64,000 nt of DNA from Hyphomicrobiales bacterium (GTDB lineage: Bacteria; Pseudomonadota; Alphaproteobacteria; Rhizobiales; Rhizobiaceae). This document shows, piece by piece, positions 38,153 to 46,700 of this stretch. The stretch lies in NCBI GenBank assembly GCA_900472675.1, contig UCJA01000012.1, positions 1 through 64,000 on the forward strand. Direction: 5' to 3'. The notes beneath the pieces are model-generated. The model was not told the DNA's origin. It made no database searches and saw only the letters and a list, made by a program, of their open reading frames with translations. Numbering within the stretch: position 1 is the first letter of the stretch; every line of letters starts with the position of its first letter. Made by a program: the position numbers and the translations under genes.

Positions 38153-38851
38153 ATGACGTCAGTGCCTCCCTCCGATGACGCCCCCCACTTGCTGGTGGTG
38201 GACGACGACACGCGTATTCGCGATCTCCTTCACCGCTACCTCATGGAGCAGGGCTACCGCGTGACCGTGGCAGGCGATGCTGCCGAGGCGCGTCGCAAGC
38301 TGGACGGCATCCACTTCGACCTGATCATCCTCGACGTCATGATGCCGGGCGAGTCCGGCATCTCGCTGACCAAGTCCCTCTACCAGAACAAGACGACCCC
38401 GGTGATCCTGCTCACCGCGCGCTCCGAGGCGGAATCCCGCATCGCCGGCCTGGAGGCCGGTGCCGACGACTATCTGTCCAAACCCTTCGATCCGCGCGAG
38501 CTCGTGCTGCGCATCAACAACATCCTTCGCCGCAGCACCTCGCCCGATACGCCGAAGATCGAGCAGATCATGTTCGGGCCTTTCACCTTCTCCATTGCCC
38601 GCAAGGAACTGCGCAAGGCGGCCGAAACCATCCGCCTCACCGACCGCGAACAGGAGATCATGCTCCTTTTCGCGCTGAAGGCCGGCGATACCATTCCAAG
38701 GCAGGAGCTGATCGGCGACGATGCGGAGGTCGGCGAACGCACGATCGACGTGCAGATCAACCGGTTGCGGCGTAAGATCGAGGAAGACCCCGCCAATCCC
38801 GTCTATCTTCAGACGGTGCGCGGCATAGGATACCGCCTGAGCATCGACTGA
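38153..38851 (+). CDS. petR: OmpR-family response regulator PetR
   Basis: A 232-residue response regulator. The receiver domain has the acidic pocket VVDDD, the phosphorylation site Asp61 (LIILDVMMPGE) and LSKPF. The C-terminal winged helix (ERTIDVQINRLRRKIEEDP, TVRGIGYRLS) is OmpR type. It sits between petP and a sensor kinase that is almost certainly its partner. The petR assignment rests on the petP-petR order and is less certain than the family. Confidence 0.92.
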   Translation: MTSVPPSDDAPHLLVVDDDTRIRDLLHRYLMEQGYRVTVAGDAAEARRKLDGIHFDLIILDVMMPGESGISLTKSLYQNKTTPVILLTARSEAESRIAGLEAGADDYLSKPFDPRELVLRINNILRRSTSPDTPKIEQIMFGPFTFSIARKELRKAAETIRLTDREQEIMLLFALKAGDTIPRQELIGDDAEVGERTIDVQINRLRRKIEEDPANPVYLQTVRGIGYRLSID

Positions 38852-38891
38852 GGGTCGAGCAACAGGCAACAGGAAGCAGGCAGGCGGCAGC

Positions 38892-40271
38892 ATGGCAATC
38901 TTCGACACCCTGAAGCGCGATGCTGGCCGCCTCACCCCGCCCGGCTGGCGCGCCTTCACCCGCTGGATGCGCCGGCGCCTGCCGACCGGCCTCTACACCC
39001 GCTCGCTCCTGATCGTCATCCTGCCCATGCTGCTCTTGCAGACGGTGGTGGCCGGCCTCTTCATGGAGCGTCACTGGCGCATGGTCACGGAGCGTCTCTC
39101 CGAAGGCACGATCCGCGACATTGCCGCCATCATCGAGGTGATCCACGGCTTCCCGCAGGACAGCAATTACGAACAGATCACCAAGATCGCCGACGAGGCG
39201 CTGAACCTGACGGTCGCCGTCGAGGAGAACGGCCAGCTGCCGCCGCCTCGTCCCCGCCCCTTCTTCTCCATCCTCGACAGCACGCTCGCCGACCAGATCA
39301 CCGACCAGATCAAGCTGCCCTTCTGGATCGATACCGTCGGTGACAGCCGCCTCGTCGAAATCCGCGTCAAGATCGACACAAGGGTGCTGAGGGTGTTTGC
39401 CCGGCGCGGCTCCACCTATGCCTCCAACACCCACATCTTCATCATCTGGATGGTCGGCACCGCCTTCGTTCTCGTGCTGATCTCTATCCTCTTCCTGCGC
39501 GGACAGATCCGGCCGATCCTGGCGCTCGCAAGGGCAGCGGAAAGCTTCGGCAAGGGCCAGAAGATGGAGGGCTATTCGCCCCGTGGCGCCGAAGAAGTGC
39601 GCCGCGCCGGATTTGCCTTCATCCAGATGCGCGAGCGGATCGAACGGCAGATGGAACAGCGCACCGCAATGCTGGCCGGCATCAGCCACGACCTGCGCAC
39701 CATCCTCACCCGCTTCAAGCTGCAGCTGGCGCTCGCCGGCGACAAGCCGGAGCTGTCCGGCATGAACCAGGACGTGGACGACATGCAGTCCATGCTGGAA
39801 GGCTATCTTGCCTTTGCCAAGGGCGAGTCCGAGGAGGATGTCGGAGAACTCAGGCTGAGCGAACTGCTGGAGAAGTTCCGGGGCGAATTCGGCCTGCGTG
39901 GCAAGACGCTGACCTTCAGCATCGAAGGCGACGATCGCATTGCCGTGCGCCCCAACGCCTTCATGCGGCTGGTCGGCAATCTCGTTTCCAACAGCGAGCG
40001 CTACGCCCACAACCTGCACGTCGAGGCCCGCCATAACGCGAGATGGCTCACCCTCACGCTGGACGACGACGGCCCGGGCATCGCGCCGGAATCGCGCGAG
40101 GACGTGTTCAAGCCCTTCCTGAGGCTTGACGAGGCCCGCAATCTCGATGCATCGGGAACAGGCCTCGGTCTTGCGATCGCCCGCGACATCGCCCGCTCCC
40201 ATGGCGGCAATGTCACCCTGGACGAAAGCCCGCAGGGCGGCCTGCGTGCCATCGTCCGCGTCCCGGCCTGA
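38892..40271 (+). CDS. EnvZ-like sensor histidine kinase, partner of PetR
   Basis: A 459-residue membrane kinase with two transmembrane segments (LLIVILPMLLLQTVVAGLF near residue 40-58 and FIIWMVGTAFVLVLISILFL near 183-202) around a periplasmic domain of about 120 residues. HAMP (about 203-255), dimerisation domain with His266 (ISHDLRT), and ATPase domain with N box (LVSNSERYA), G1 (DDGPGIAPE) and G2 (GTGLGLAI) follow. It starts 40 bp after petR on the same strand. The stimulus is unknown. Confidence 0.93.
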   Translation: MAIFDTLKRDAGRLTPPGWRAFTRWMRRRLPTGLYTRSLLIVILPMLLLQTVVAGLFMERHWRMVTERLSEGTIRDIAAIIEVIHGFPQDSNYEQITKIADEALNLTVAVEENGQLPPPRPRPFFSILDSTLADQITDQIKLPFWIDTVGDSRLVEIRVKIDTRVLRVFARRGSTYASNTHIFIIWMVGTAFVLVLISILFLRGQIRPILALARAAESFGKGQKMEGYSPRGAEEVRRAGFAFIQMRERIERQMEQRTAMLAGISHDLRTILTRFKLQLALAGDKPELSGMNQDVDDMQSMLEGYLAFAKGESEEDVGELRLSELLEKFRGEFGLRGKTLTFSIEGDDRIAVRPNAFMRLVGNLVSNSERYAHNLHVEARHNARWLTLTLDDDGPGIAPESREDVFKPFLRLDEARNLDASGTGLGLAIARDIARSHGGNVTLDESPQGGLRAIVRVPA

Positions 40272-40313
40272 CGACGGCAAGCTGGCAAAACGAATGAGCA
40301 GAGGAGATTGATC

Positions 40314-40898
40314 ATGCCGATCGACATCAACGGGATGACCTGGCTTAACCCGCCGCCGGAAAGCCGGATCGGCGAAGGCCGGCTGGTCTGCCGCTCGGGA
40401 GGCGAGACCGACTTCTGGCAGGGCACCTACTACGGCTTCCATCGCGACAGCGGGCACTTCCTCCACCAGCCGCGTCAGGGTGATTTCACCTCGGAGGTGA
40501 CCTTTACCGGGCGCTACGAGACGCTCTACGACCAGGCAGGCCTGATGGTGCGCGCTGACGACAAGCACTGGATGAAGTGCGGGATCGAGTTCACCGATGG
40601 CGCCCGCCATTTCAGCACCGTCGTCACCAACACCCATTCCGACTGGTCGGCCTTCCGGCTACCGGACGATTTCGAGGCATTGTCGGTGCGGGTGACCCGT
40701 ATGGGTGATGCGCTCTTCGTGCAGTATCGCACGGACAACCAGACCGACTGGCGCATGGCGCGGCTTGCCTGGTTCCCGCCGGAGATCGACACACTCTTGG
40801 TCGGTCCGACCTTCTGCTCTCCGCAGAGAGAAGGCTTCGAAGTGGAGTTTTCGGATTTCAGCGTCACAGATGTCGAGAGCCGCGAGATCCACGGCTAG
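40314..40898 (+). CDS. DUF1349 (YesU-like) jelly-roll protein
   Basis: A 194-residue protein of the DUF1349 family, related to concanavalin-like lectin folds and sometimes called regulation of enolase 1. It starts MPIDINGMTWLNPPPES. Core segments are DFWQGTYYGFHRDSGHFL, YETLYDQAGLMVRADDKHW and the C-terminal VGPTFCSPQREGFEVEFSDF. GAGGAGA precedes the ATG at 40314. It follows the kinase gene by 42 bp and may be co-transcribed, but no link in function is obvious. It probably binds a sugar or small ligand. Confidence 0.85.
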   Translation: MPIDINGMTWLNPPPESRIGEGRLVCRSGGETDFWQGTYYGFHRDSGHFLHQPRQGDFTSEVTFTGRYETLYDQAGLMVRADDKHWMKCGIEFTDGARHFSTVVTNTHSDWSAFRLPDDFEALSVRVTRMGDALFVQYRTDNQTDWRMARLAWFPPEIDTLLVGPTFCSPQREGFEVEFSDFSVTDVESREIHG

Positions 40899-40902
40899 CG
40901 GG

Positions 40903-41265
40903 CTACATCAGTTTCTTGCCATTCGGCACGGGGCGTTCCACGGCCGACAGCACGATGGCACCGGTCTCGTCCTCGAAGCCCAGGGTCAGCACTTCCGAAC
41001 GGAACGGTCCGATCTGGCGCGGCGGAAAGTTGACCACGCCAAGCACCTGGCGACCCATCAGCGTCTCCGGCGTATAGTGCACGGTGATCTGCGCAGACGA
41101 TTTCTTCACGCCGATCTCCGGACCGAAATCGATCTTCAGCTTGAAGGCGGGCTTGCGCGCTTCGGGAAACGGCAGCACCTCGACGATCGTGCCGACGCGG
41201 ATGTCAACCTTTTCGAAATCGGCAAAGGTGATCGTCCCGGCGGCGAGACTGGTGTCGTCGGCCAT
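40903..41265 (-). CDS. csaA: tRNA-binding domain protein CsaA
   Basis: A 120-residue stand-alone EMAP/Trbp111-type OB fold. It has the family segments [26 protein letters not shown] (read in two parts), the tRNA-contact KKSSAQIT and [17 protein letters not shown]. CsaA binds tRNA and has been called a secretion chaperone in Bacillus. It lies 4 bp downstream of proC on the same strand and only 4 bp from the convergent DUF1349 stop. Confidence 0.93.
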   Translation of the reverse strand: MADDTSLAAGTITFADFEKVDIRVGTIVEVLPFPEARKPAFKLKIDFGPEIGVKKSSAQITVHYTPETLMGRQVLGVVNFPPRQIGPFRSEVLTLGFEDETGAIVLSAVERPVPNGKKLM

Positions 41266-41269
41266 CGGA

Positions 41270-42088
41270 TCAGCTCCCCAGTTCTTCGGCGCGGCGACGA
41301 GCCGCAGCGATTGCCTTGTCGAACAGCGGCTGCATGCCGTCCTCAGCCATCAGCACCGAAAGGGCGGCAGCGGTGGTGCCATTCGGCGACGTCACGTTCT
41401 GGCGAAGCTTGGCAGGTGTCTCGGCCGACCGGTGCAGGAGTTCGCCGGCACCCGACACGGTTTCCCGTGCCAGCCGCAGGGCAAGGTCTGCCGGAAGCCC
41501 GGCCTTGACGCCCGCCTCCGCCATGCATTCGACGAGATAGAAGACATAGGCGGGGCCGCTGCCCGACACGGCGGTGACCGCATCGATATCCGCTTCGGTC
41601 GCAACCCATTCCACCGGGCCGCTGACCTTTAGCAAGGTATCCACCACGTCGCGCTGGGCATCGCTGACCCTTGCATTGGCAAAGGCCCCCGTCACGCCAC
41701 GGCCGATCATGGCCGGCGTGTTCGGCATGGCGCGCACCATGGCGGCATCGCCGAGCTGGCTCGAGAGATAGGACAGCGTCTTGCCCGCAGCCACCGTGAC
41801 GACGACCGTCTTGTCGCCGACAGCGCTTTGAAGCGGCGGCAGGACCGTATCCATCATCTGCGGCTTGACAGCGAGAAACAGGATGTCTGCGACCATGCCT
41901 TGTGGCAGCGACGTCGCATGACGCGCACCGGCTTCGGCAAGCTGCGCCTTTAGAGCGTCGGACGGCATTGGATCGATGACCGTCACTGAGCTGCCTGGAA
42001 CGCCGCTGGCGAGCCAGCCTGAAAGCATGGCGCCGCCCATGTTACCGGCGCCGATGAGAACGATCGATCCCAGCTGCACCGGCGACAT
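41270..42088 (-). CDS. proC: pyrroline-5-carboxylate reductase
   Basis: ProC performs the last step of proline synthesis, reducing pyrroline-5-carboxylate with NAD(P)H. The 272-residue product has the Rossmann start [20 protein letters not shown] and the signature region [20 protein letters not shown] in two neighbouring parts. The ATG at 42088 overlaps the ybjN stop by 1 bp (TGATG), so translation is coupled. A much longer open frame upstream is antisense-type sequence and not used. The operon order is ybjN-proC-csaA. Confidence 0.95.
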   Translation of the reverse strand: MSPVQLGSIVLIGAGNMGGAMLSGWLASGVPGSSVTVIDPMPSDALKAQLAEAGARHATSLPQGMVADILFLAVKPQMMDTVLPPLQSAVGDKTVVVTVAAGKTLSYLSSQLGDAAMVRAMPNTPAMIGRGVTGAFANARVSDAQRDVVDTLLKVSGPVEWVATEADIDAVTAVSGSGPAYVFYLVECMAEAGVKAGLPADLALRLARETVSGAGELLHRSAETPAKLRQNVTSPNGTTAAALSVLMAEDGMQPLFDKAIAAARRRAEELGS

Positions 42089-42588
42089 CAGCACTCGCCC
42101 ACGGTCTCGAACAGTACCGCTTCCATGGCCGACTTGGCGTCGAGCCCGGACCAGACGACGAACTGGAAGGCCTGGAAATAGGTCTCGCAAGCATCGAGCG
42201 CGCTCGACAGCAGCACTTCGACCTGCTGGTTGGTCGGCTCGGCACCGCCGGCAAGCAGCAGCGACTGGCGGAAGATCACCACGTCCTCGCGGCGCCAGAG
42301 ATCGAAGTGACCCATCAGCGTCTGGCCGTTGACCTGCGACAACAGCCGGATGACTTCGTTGACGCGGATGTCGGGGATCTTGAGATCGAAGGCGCAGGCG
42401 AGATGCAGCGCCTCGCATTCTTCCATCCATGAGAAGGAGACGTTGTAATCCGTCCAGCTTCCTTCCACGGTCATGGCGATCTCGTCTTCACCCGACCGCT
42501 CGAACGTCCAGTCGTTCGTCGCTGCGACGAACTCGATCATATCGACCGGGTTCGACTGACGCTCTAAATCCAATTGAATGAGGCTCAT
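42088..42588 (-). CDS. YbjN domain protein
   Basis: A 166-residue YbjN-type protein (putative sensory transduction regulator fold), starting MSLIQLDLERQSNPVDMIEF. Core segments are WTFERSGEDEIAMTVEG, SFSWMEECEALHLACAF and NGQTLMGHFDLWRREDVVIF. The fold resembles type III secretion chaperones, but its molecular role is unclear. It is the first gene of the ybjN-proC-csaA operon. AAGAAGGTG precedes the ATG at 42588; the open frame upstream is ignored. Confidence 0.88.
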   Translation of the reverse strand: MSLIQLDLERQSNPVDMIEFVAATNDWTFERSGEDEIAMTVEGSWTDYNVSFSWMEECEALHLACAFDLKIPDIRVNEVIRLLSQVNGQTLMGHFDLWRREDVVIFRQSLLLAGGAEPTNQQVEVLLSSALDACETYFQAFQFVVWSGLDAKSAMEAVLFETVGEC

Positions 42589-43306
42589 ACGGCACCTTCT
42601 TGACCGGATTGAATGCGAATTCGTGCGAACGACGCCAAAAACGCGAACAGGGGACCGGGAACAACACTGCGGATGATCGCTCGACGCTGGGGAGGATAAC
42701 ACCGTTACCCTGTCTGGAGCTTACCAGCCCGTTTCGAATCATCCTTTAAAATCAGTGTACCTAGACGGAGTCCGGCTGCCAGCCCCCGAAAGCCAAATTT
42801 GCCGGTATAGACATGGGAACTTGTTGAGGGCGGAGATCAGGAGGGAGTCATAACTGACTCTGGACACTGGCTTTTTTCAACCTGTCCACAGGGTCGCATT
42901 TTTTTGACGAATGCCTGAAAATGAAGGGCCACGCGGCTATGACCGCCAACGGCAGGAGCCGGGCGGGTGTCGGGAAATGGGACAGGCGGAAGTCGGGTAG
43001 AAGTGATGTTTGTCAGGCGTTCCGCCTGCCCCGATCCGGTCTGGAGAATGAAAAGAGGATTTCCGAGCCCTCTTCCCGCTCCCCCGGCAGGACCATCATC
43101 GGAACCGGGCCGTTGAACCCGAGGAGGCGGCCGGTTCGCGAACCCGGTTCCCATCCGATGACGCGACCATTATGCCGCGATGGACTGGGACCGGGGATGG
43201 AGGGGGAAGACCAGGGCGCGCAAGCGCCTGGGAAGCAGCCATGATTTCTGGCGAAGGCCGGGCATTTGTCCCCTCCGACGGACCGGAAGGGACACCGGCG
43301 GAGTCT
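42589..43306. other. palindrome-rich gap with no recognised gene (718 bp)
   Basis: I find no convincing protein or known RNA. The ybjN promoter must lie at the left end. The rest contains many stem-loops. They include GAGTCA/TGACTC (near 42845), CAGGCG/CGCCTG (43014-43028), AAGAGG/CCTCTT (near 43053-43073), GGAACCGGG/CCCGGTTCC (about 43100-43152) with TCATC/GATGA flanks, and the palindrome GGTTCGCGAACC (43133-43144). CCAGG.GCGC/GCGCCTGG with a GCAA tetraloop lies at 43211-43231. Both a structured RNA and a repeat element are possible. Confidence 0.45.
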
Positions 43307-43570
43307 TTAAAGGGACGTCGGACCGGCGAGCTTGGCTTCGAGCGCCTCGATGCGGGCCTTCAGCGCCTCGTTCTCGTCGCGGGCACGGGCGGCCATTTCG
43401 CGCACGGCTTCAAATTCCTCGCGCTTGACCACGTCCATATTATTCAGAAACCGTTCGGCCTGAGCATGGACGGCGGTTTCGACTTCCTTGCGCACACCCT
43501 GTGCGGCACCGGCGGCATCGGTCATCAGCCGGGCAAAATCATCGAAAATTCGGTTCGTTCCGGTTGCCAT
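43307..43570 (-). CDS. ubiK: ubiquinone biosynthesis accessory factor UbiK (YqiC/BMFP)
   Basis: An 87-residue BMFP-domain protein. The N-terminus (TGTNRIFDDFARLMTDAAGAAQG) is an amphipathic membrane-targeting helix and the C-terminus (ENEALKARIEALEAKLAG) a trimeric coiled coil. UbiK helps ubiquinone enzymes or lipids during aerobic ubiquinone synthesis. GGGAGACTGCAGG precedes the ATG at 43570. It is divergent from lgt. Confidence 0.87.
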   Translation of the reverse strand: MATGTNRIFDDFARLMTDAAGAAQGVRKEVETAVHAQAERFLNNMDVVKREEFEAVREMAARARDENEALKARIEALEAKLAGPTSL

Positions 43571-43766
43571 CCTGCAGTCTCCCGTGCGGCCGGCATTGGC
43601 CGGCGATTGTTGGTGGAAGGGTTGATGGACTGGAAGTAGGGTCTGCCTCGCCGGCTTGCAAGCGTCATCCACCGTTCGCTGCGTGCCGAAACGAGATTCG
43701 CCTTGACCGCGGCAGACCTCAAGGCCATGTTCCGCCGATATTAGGTCAGGTCGAGAACCCCGTAAT

Positions 43767-44621
43767 TTGTATCAATCGCTTCACCTCTTCGCCTTGATTC
43801 CCTTTCCGGACATCGATCCGGTGGCCTTCTCCATCGGACCGCTAGCCGTGCATTGGTATGGGCTGGCCTACGTGGCGGGCATCATGCTGGGCTGGTACTA
43901 TGCCCGTCGCCTCGTCAGCACCCCTGCGCTCTGGAAGGGCGACGTGGCTCCGATGACCCACGCGCATCTCGATGACTTCCTGGTCTGGGTGGCAGCCGGC
44001 ATCGTTATCGGCGGCCGTACGGGCTACATTCTGTTCTACGACCTGGCCGCGGTGATCGACAATCCGATCCGCGCCGTCGAGATCTGGAACGGCGGCATGT
44101 CCTTCCACGGCGGCCTGATCGGCGCGACGCTCGCCATCATCCTGTTTGCCCGCCGCAACGGCATCCCGGTCTGGAGCATGCTCGACATCATCGCTGCGGT
44201 CGTGCCGATCGGCCTGTTCTTCGGCCGCATCGCGAACTTCGTCAACGGCGAGCTCTGGGGTCGCCTCAGCAGCATGCCCTGGGCAGTCGTCTTCCCGACC
44301 GGCGGCCCCTTTGCCCGCCATCCGAGCCAACTTTACGAGGCGGCTCTCGAGGGCCTCCTGCTGCTGCTCGTCCTTGGCGTGATGATCTACCGCTTCCGGG
44401 TTCTGAAGCGCCCCGGCCTGGTCTGCGGCACCTTCGTTGCCGGCTATGCGCTCTGCCGCATCTTCGTCGAATTTTTCCGGGAACCTGACGCCCAGCTGGG
44501 CTATCTCCTTGGAACGAACTGGCTTACCATGGGAATGATCCTGTCTATCCCAATGATTCTGATCGGCCTCGGCGCTATATTGCGCGCCCGTGCTGCCTCT
44601 TCGACGTCCATCAAGGCTTGA
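43767..44621 (+). CDS. lgt: prolipoprotein diacylglyceryl transferase
   Basis: Lgt attaches diacylglycerol from phosphatidylglycerol to the lipobox cysteine, the first step of lipoprotein maturation at the inner membrane. The 284-residue polytopic protein has [18 protein letters not shown] and the Lgt signature [14 protein letters not shown]. There is no in-frame ATG near the start. The TTG at 43767 is the best choice by length, although its ribosome-binding site is weak. The start is thus uncertain by some ten residues. The next gene follows by 16 bp. Confidence 0.94.
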   Translation: MYQSLHLFALIPFPDIDPVAFSIGPLAVHWYGLAYVAGIMLGWYYARRLVSTPALWKGDVAPMTHAHLDDFLVWVAAGIVIGGRTGYILFYDLAAVIDNPIRAVEIWNGGMSFHGGLIGATLAIILFARRNGIPVWSMLDIIAAVVPIGLFFGRIANFVNGELWGRLSSMPWAVVFPTGGPFARHPSQLYEAALEGLLLLLVLGVMIYRFRVLKRPGLVCGTFVAGYALCRIFVEFFREPDAQLGYLLGTNWLTMGMILSIPMILIGLGAILRARAASSTSIKA

Positions 44622-44637
44622 GCCGGAGATATCTGAG

Positions 44638-45738
44638 GTGAGCACCCCCCTATCCGACAAGATCAAGTCCCTGATCCGCATCAACGGCCCCATCAGCGTG
44701 ACAGATTACTTCGCGCTCTGCCTGGCCGATCCGGAACACGGCTACTACCGCACCCGCGAACCCTTCGGACGGCATGGCGATTTCATCACCGCGCCGGAGA
44801 TCAGCCAGCTGTTCGGCGAAATGGTCGGCATCTTCATGGTGCATGCCTGGCAGCGCCACGGCCAGCCCACCGGCGTCCGGCTGGTGGAAATCGGCCCCGG
44901 CCGCGGCACGATGATGGCCGACATGATGCGCGTCATCAAACGCACCGCCCCTTCTCTCTTCGACGACCTGCATGTCCATCTGGTCGAGACCAGTGAAAGG
45001 CTGCGCGGGGTCCAGCGCATCAGCCTCGAAGCCTATTCCACCAAGGTCTCCTGGCACGACAGTTTCGACGATGTGCCCGAAGGCTTCACCCTGATTGCCG
45101 CAAACGAGCTGTTCGACGCCATCCCGATCCGCCAGTTCGTCAAGACCCCAACCGGGTTTCGCGAACGCGTGGTGGCGCTCGATGCAAACGACGAGCTGGC
45201 CTTCGGCGTAGGCGTCGCGACGCTTGATCCCGATCTTCTACCGGCACCGGTGAACTCCATTCCGGACGGCATCATCTTCGAGATCTCGCCCGCACGCCAG
45301 GCTGTCATGCAGACTCTCTGCGTGCGCTTGAAGACCTTTTGCGGCACCGCCGTGATCATCGACTACGGCCATATGGTCACCGGCTTCGGCGATACGCTGC
45401 AGGCGGTCCGCCAGCATAATTTTGATCCGCCGCTCGCCCACCCCGGCGAGTCGGACCTCACCAGCCATGTGGATTTCGAGGATCTGGCCAAGGTCGCCAT
45501 GTCCATGGGCGTCCACCTCAACGGTGGCCTGCGCCAGGGCGAGTTCCTCTATGGCCTTGGCCTCTCGGAGCGCTCCGCGTCGCTCGCCAAGGACAAGGAA
45601 CCGATCGACCAGCGCCTGATCGGCGCCGCCGTCGACCGGCTGGCCGGCGAAGGGGCGGGCAAGATGGGCGAACTGTTCAAGGTCATCGCCATCTCCAGCC
45701 CTGCGCTGGATCTCATGCCGTTTCGCGCCGTGAGCTGA
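44638..45738 (+). CDS. class I SAM-dependent methyltransferase, MidA/NDUFAF7 family
   Basis: A 366-residue protein of the COG1565 family. Its mitochondrial member NDUFAF7/MidA dimethylates an arginine of complex I subunit NDUFS2. It has DYFALCLADPEHGYYRTREPFG, ITAPEISQLFGE, the SAM-binding EIGPGRGTMMADMMRV and ANELFDAIPIRQF. The GTG at 44638 is chosen because CCGGAGATATCTGAG lies just before it. It is co-transcribed with lgt. A role in respiratory complex I assembly is plausible by family only. Confidence 0.9.
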   Translation: MSTPLSDKIKSLIRINGPISVTDYFALCLADPEHGYYRTREPFGRHGDFITAPEISQLFGEMVGIFMVHAWQRHGQPTGVRLVEIGPGRGTMMADMMRVIKRTAPSLFDDLHVHLVETSERLRGVQRISLEAYSTKVSWHDSFDDVPEGFTLIAANELFDAIPIRQFVKTPTGFRERVVALDANDELAFGVGVATLDPDLLPAPVNSIPDGIIFEISPARQAVMQTLCVRLKTFCGTAVIIDYGHMVTGFGDTLQAVRQHNFDPPLAHPGESDLTSHVDFEDLAKVAMSMGVHLNGGLRQGEFLYGLGLSERSASLAKDKEPIDQRLIGAAVDRLAGEGAGKMGELFKVIAISSPALDLMPFRAVS

Positions 45739-45904
45739 GCACAGGCCTCCGGCGAGATGGCTCGCCCGGAGTGGCTCCGGAGTGTGCCCCGGAGTGCATT
45801 GACATCCGCCCGCCGGTTGCGCCACTCTCCCCCCGTTCGAAGCAGCTGGACCGTTTCCGTCGCCTGCACCAAGCCCCCAACCCATCAACCGGATAGGAGC
45901 CCCG

Positions 45905-46699
45905 ATGCAGGACCTCCCCTTGCCGACCCCGATCGAAAGCCCGCTTCTGCGTGAGGCCGCCGGCACCCGCATCCGCCATGGTTTCTTCACTCGCGAGGGC
46001 GGCGTGTCGGAAGGCATCTACGCGGGCCTCAACGTCGGCGTCGGCTCCAATGACGACCGCGACCGGGTGATGGAAAACCGCGCCCGGGTCGCCGCCTGGT
46101 TCGACCTGCCCGTCGAAAAGCTTGCGACCGTGCACCAGGTCCATTCGCCGGACGTTTTTGTGGTCGACGCTTCCTATACGGGCGAGCGGCCGAAGGTGGA
46201 TGCCATGGTCACCGCCGTTCCAGGCGTCGCGCTCGGGGTACTCTCGGCCGATTGCGGCCCGATCCTGTTTGCAGACGGCCGCAACCAGGTGGTGGGCGCA
46301 GCCCACGCCGGCTGGAAGGGCGCACTGACCGGCGTGCTGGAGGCGACCATCGACGCCATGATCTCGCTCGGCGCCGCCCGCGAAAACATCACCGCCGTGC
46401 TCGGACCGTCGATCGGTCCTGCAAGCTACGAGGTGGGGCCTGAGTTCGTCGAGCGCTTCCTTGGCGTTGACCCTTCCTATGAAGCGTTTTTTCGCCCCTC
46501 GGACAAGCCGGAGCATGCCATGTTCGACCTGCCGGCGCTGACGCTGAGCCGTTTGCGGGCGGCGGGCGTGACTGCCGGCAGTCTCGATCTCGATACCTAT
46601 TCCGATGCGGACCGGTTCTATTCCTACCGACGCACCACCCATGCCGGGGAGCCGGATTACGGCCGCCAGGTTTCAGCCATTTCGATCAGGGAGGAGTGA
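45905..46699 (+). CDS. pgeF: peptidoglycan editing factor PgeF (YfiH family)
   Basis: A 264-residue copper/zinc-binding YfiH-type protein, once called polyphenol oxidase. In E. coli PgeF removes peptide errors in peptidoglycan precursors. The active-site residues are visible: His77 and His80 (VHQVHS), Cys117 (SADCGPI) and His134 (GAAHAGWKG). AGGAG lies before the ATG. It is 166 bp downstream of the methyltransferase and 1 bp upstream of the M24-like gene. Confidence 0.93.
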   Translation: MQDLPLPTPIESPLLREAAGTRIRHGFFTREGGVSEGIYAGLNVGVGSNDDRDRVMENRARVAAWFDLPVEKLATVHQVHSPDVFVVDASYTGERPKVDAMVTAVPGVALGVLSADCGPILFADGRNQVVGAAHAGWKGALTGVLEATIDAMISLGAARENITAVLGPSIGPASYEVGPEFVERFLGVDPSYEAFFRPSDKPEHAMFDLPALTLSRLRAAGVTAGSLDLDTYSDADRFYSYRRTTHAGEPDYGRQVSAISIREE

Positions 46700-46700
46700 C

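Noticed and set aside
38757..40637. 626-codon minus-strand open frame
   Set aside because: It is antisense to petR and its sensor kinase, both with intact domains.
42089..42430. N-terminal extension of proC
   Set aside because: The extension overlaps ybjN in another frame. The ATG at 42088 gives the normal ProC start and length.
43230..43241. GGGAAGCAGCC resembling the SRP RNA loop
   Set aside because: The SRP RNA needs the longer GGAAGGAAGCAGCC-type domain with its paired flanks; these are missing.
42921..43244. open frame of 107 codons in the palindrome-rich gap
   Set aside because: Its composition is dominated by Arg, Gly and Pro from hairpin sequence, with no start signal.
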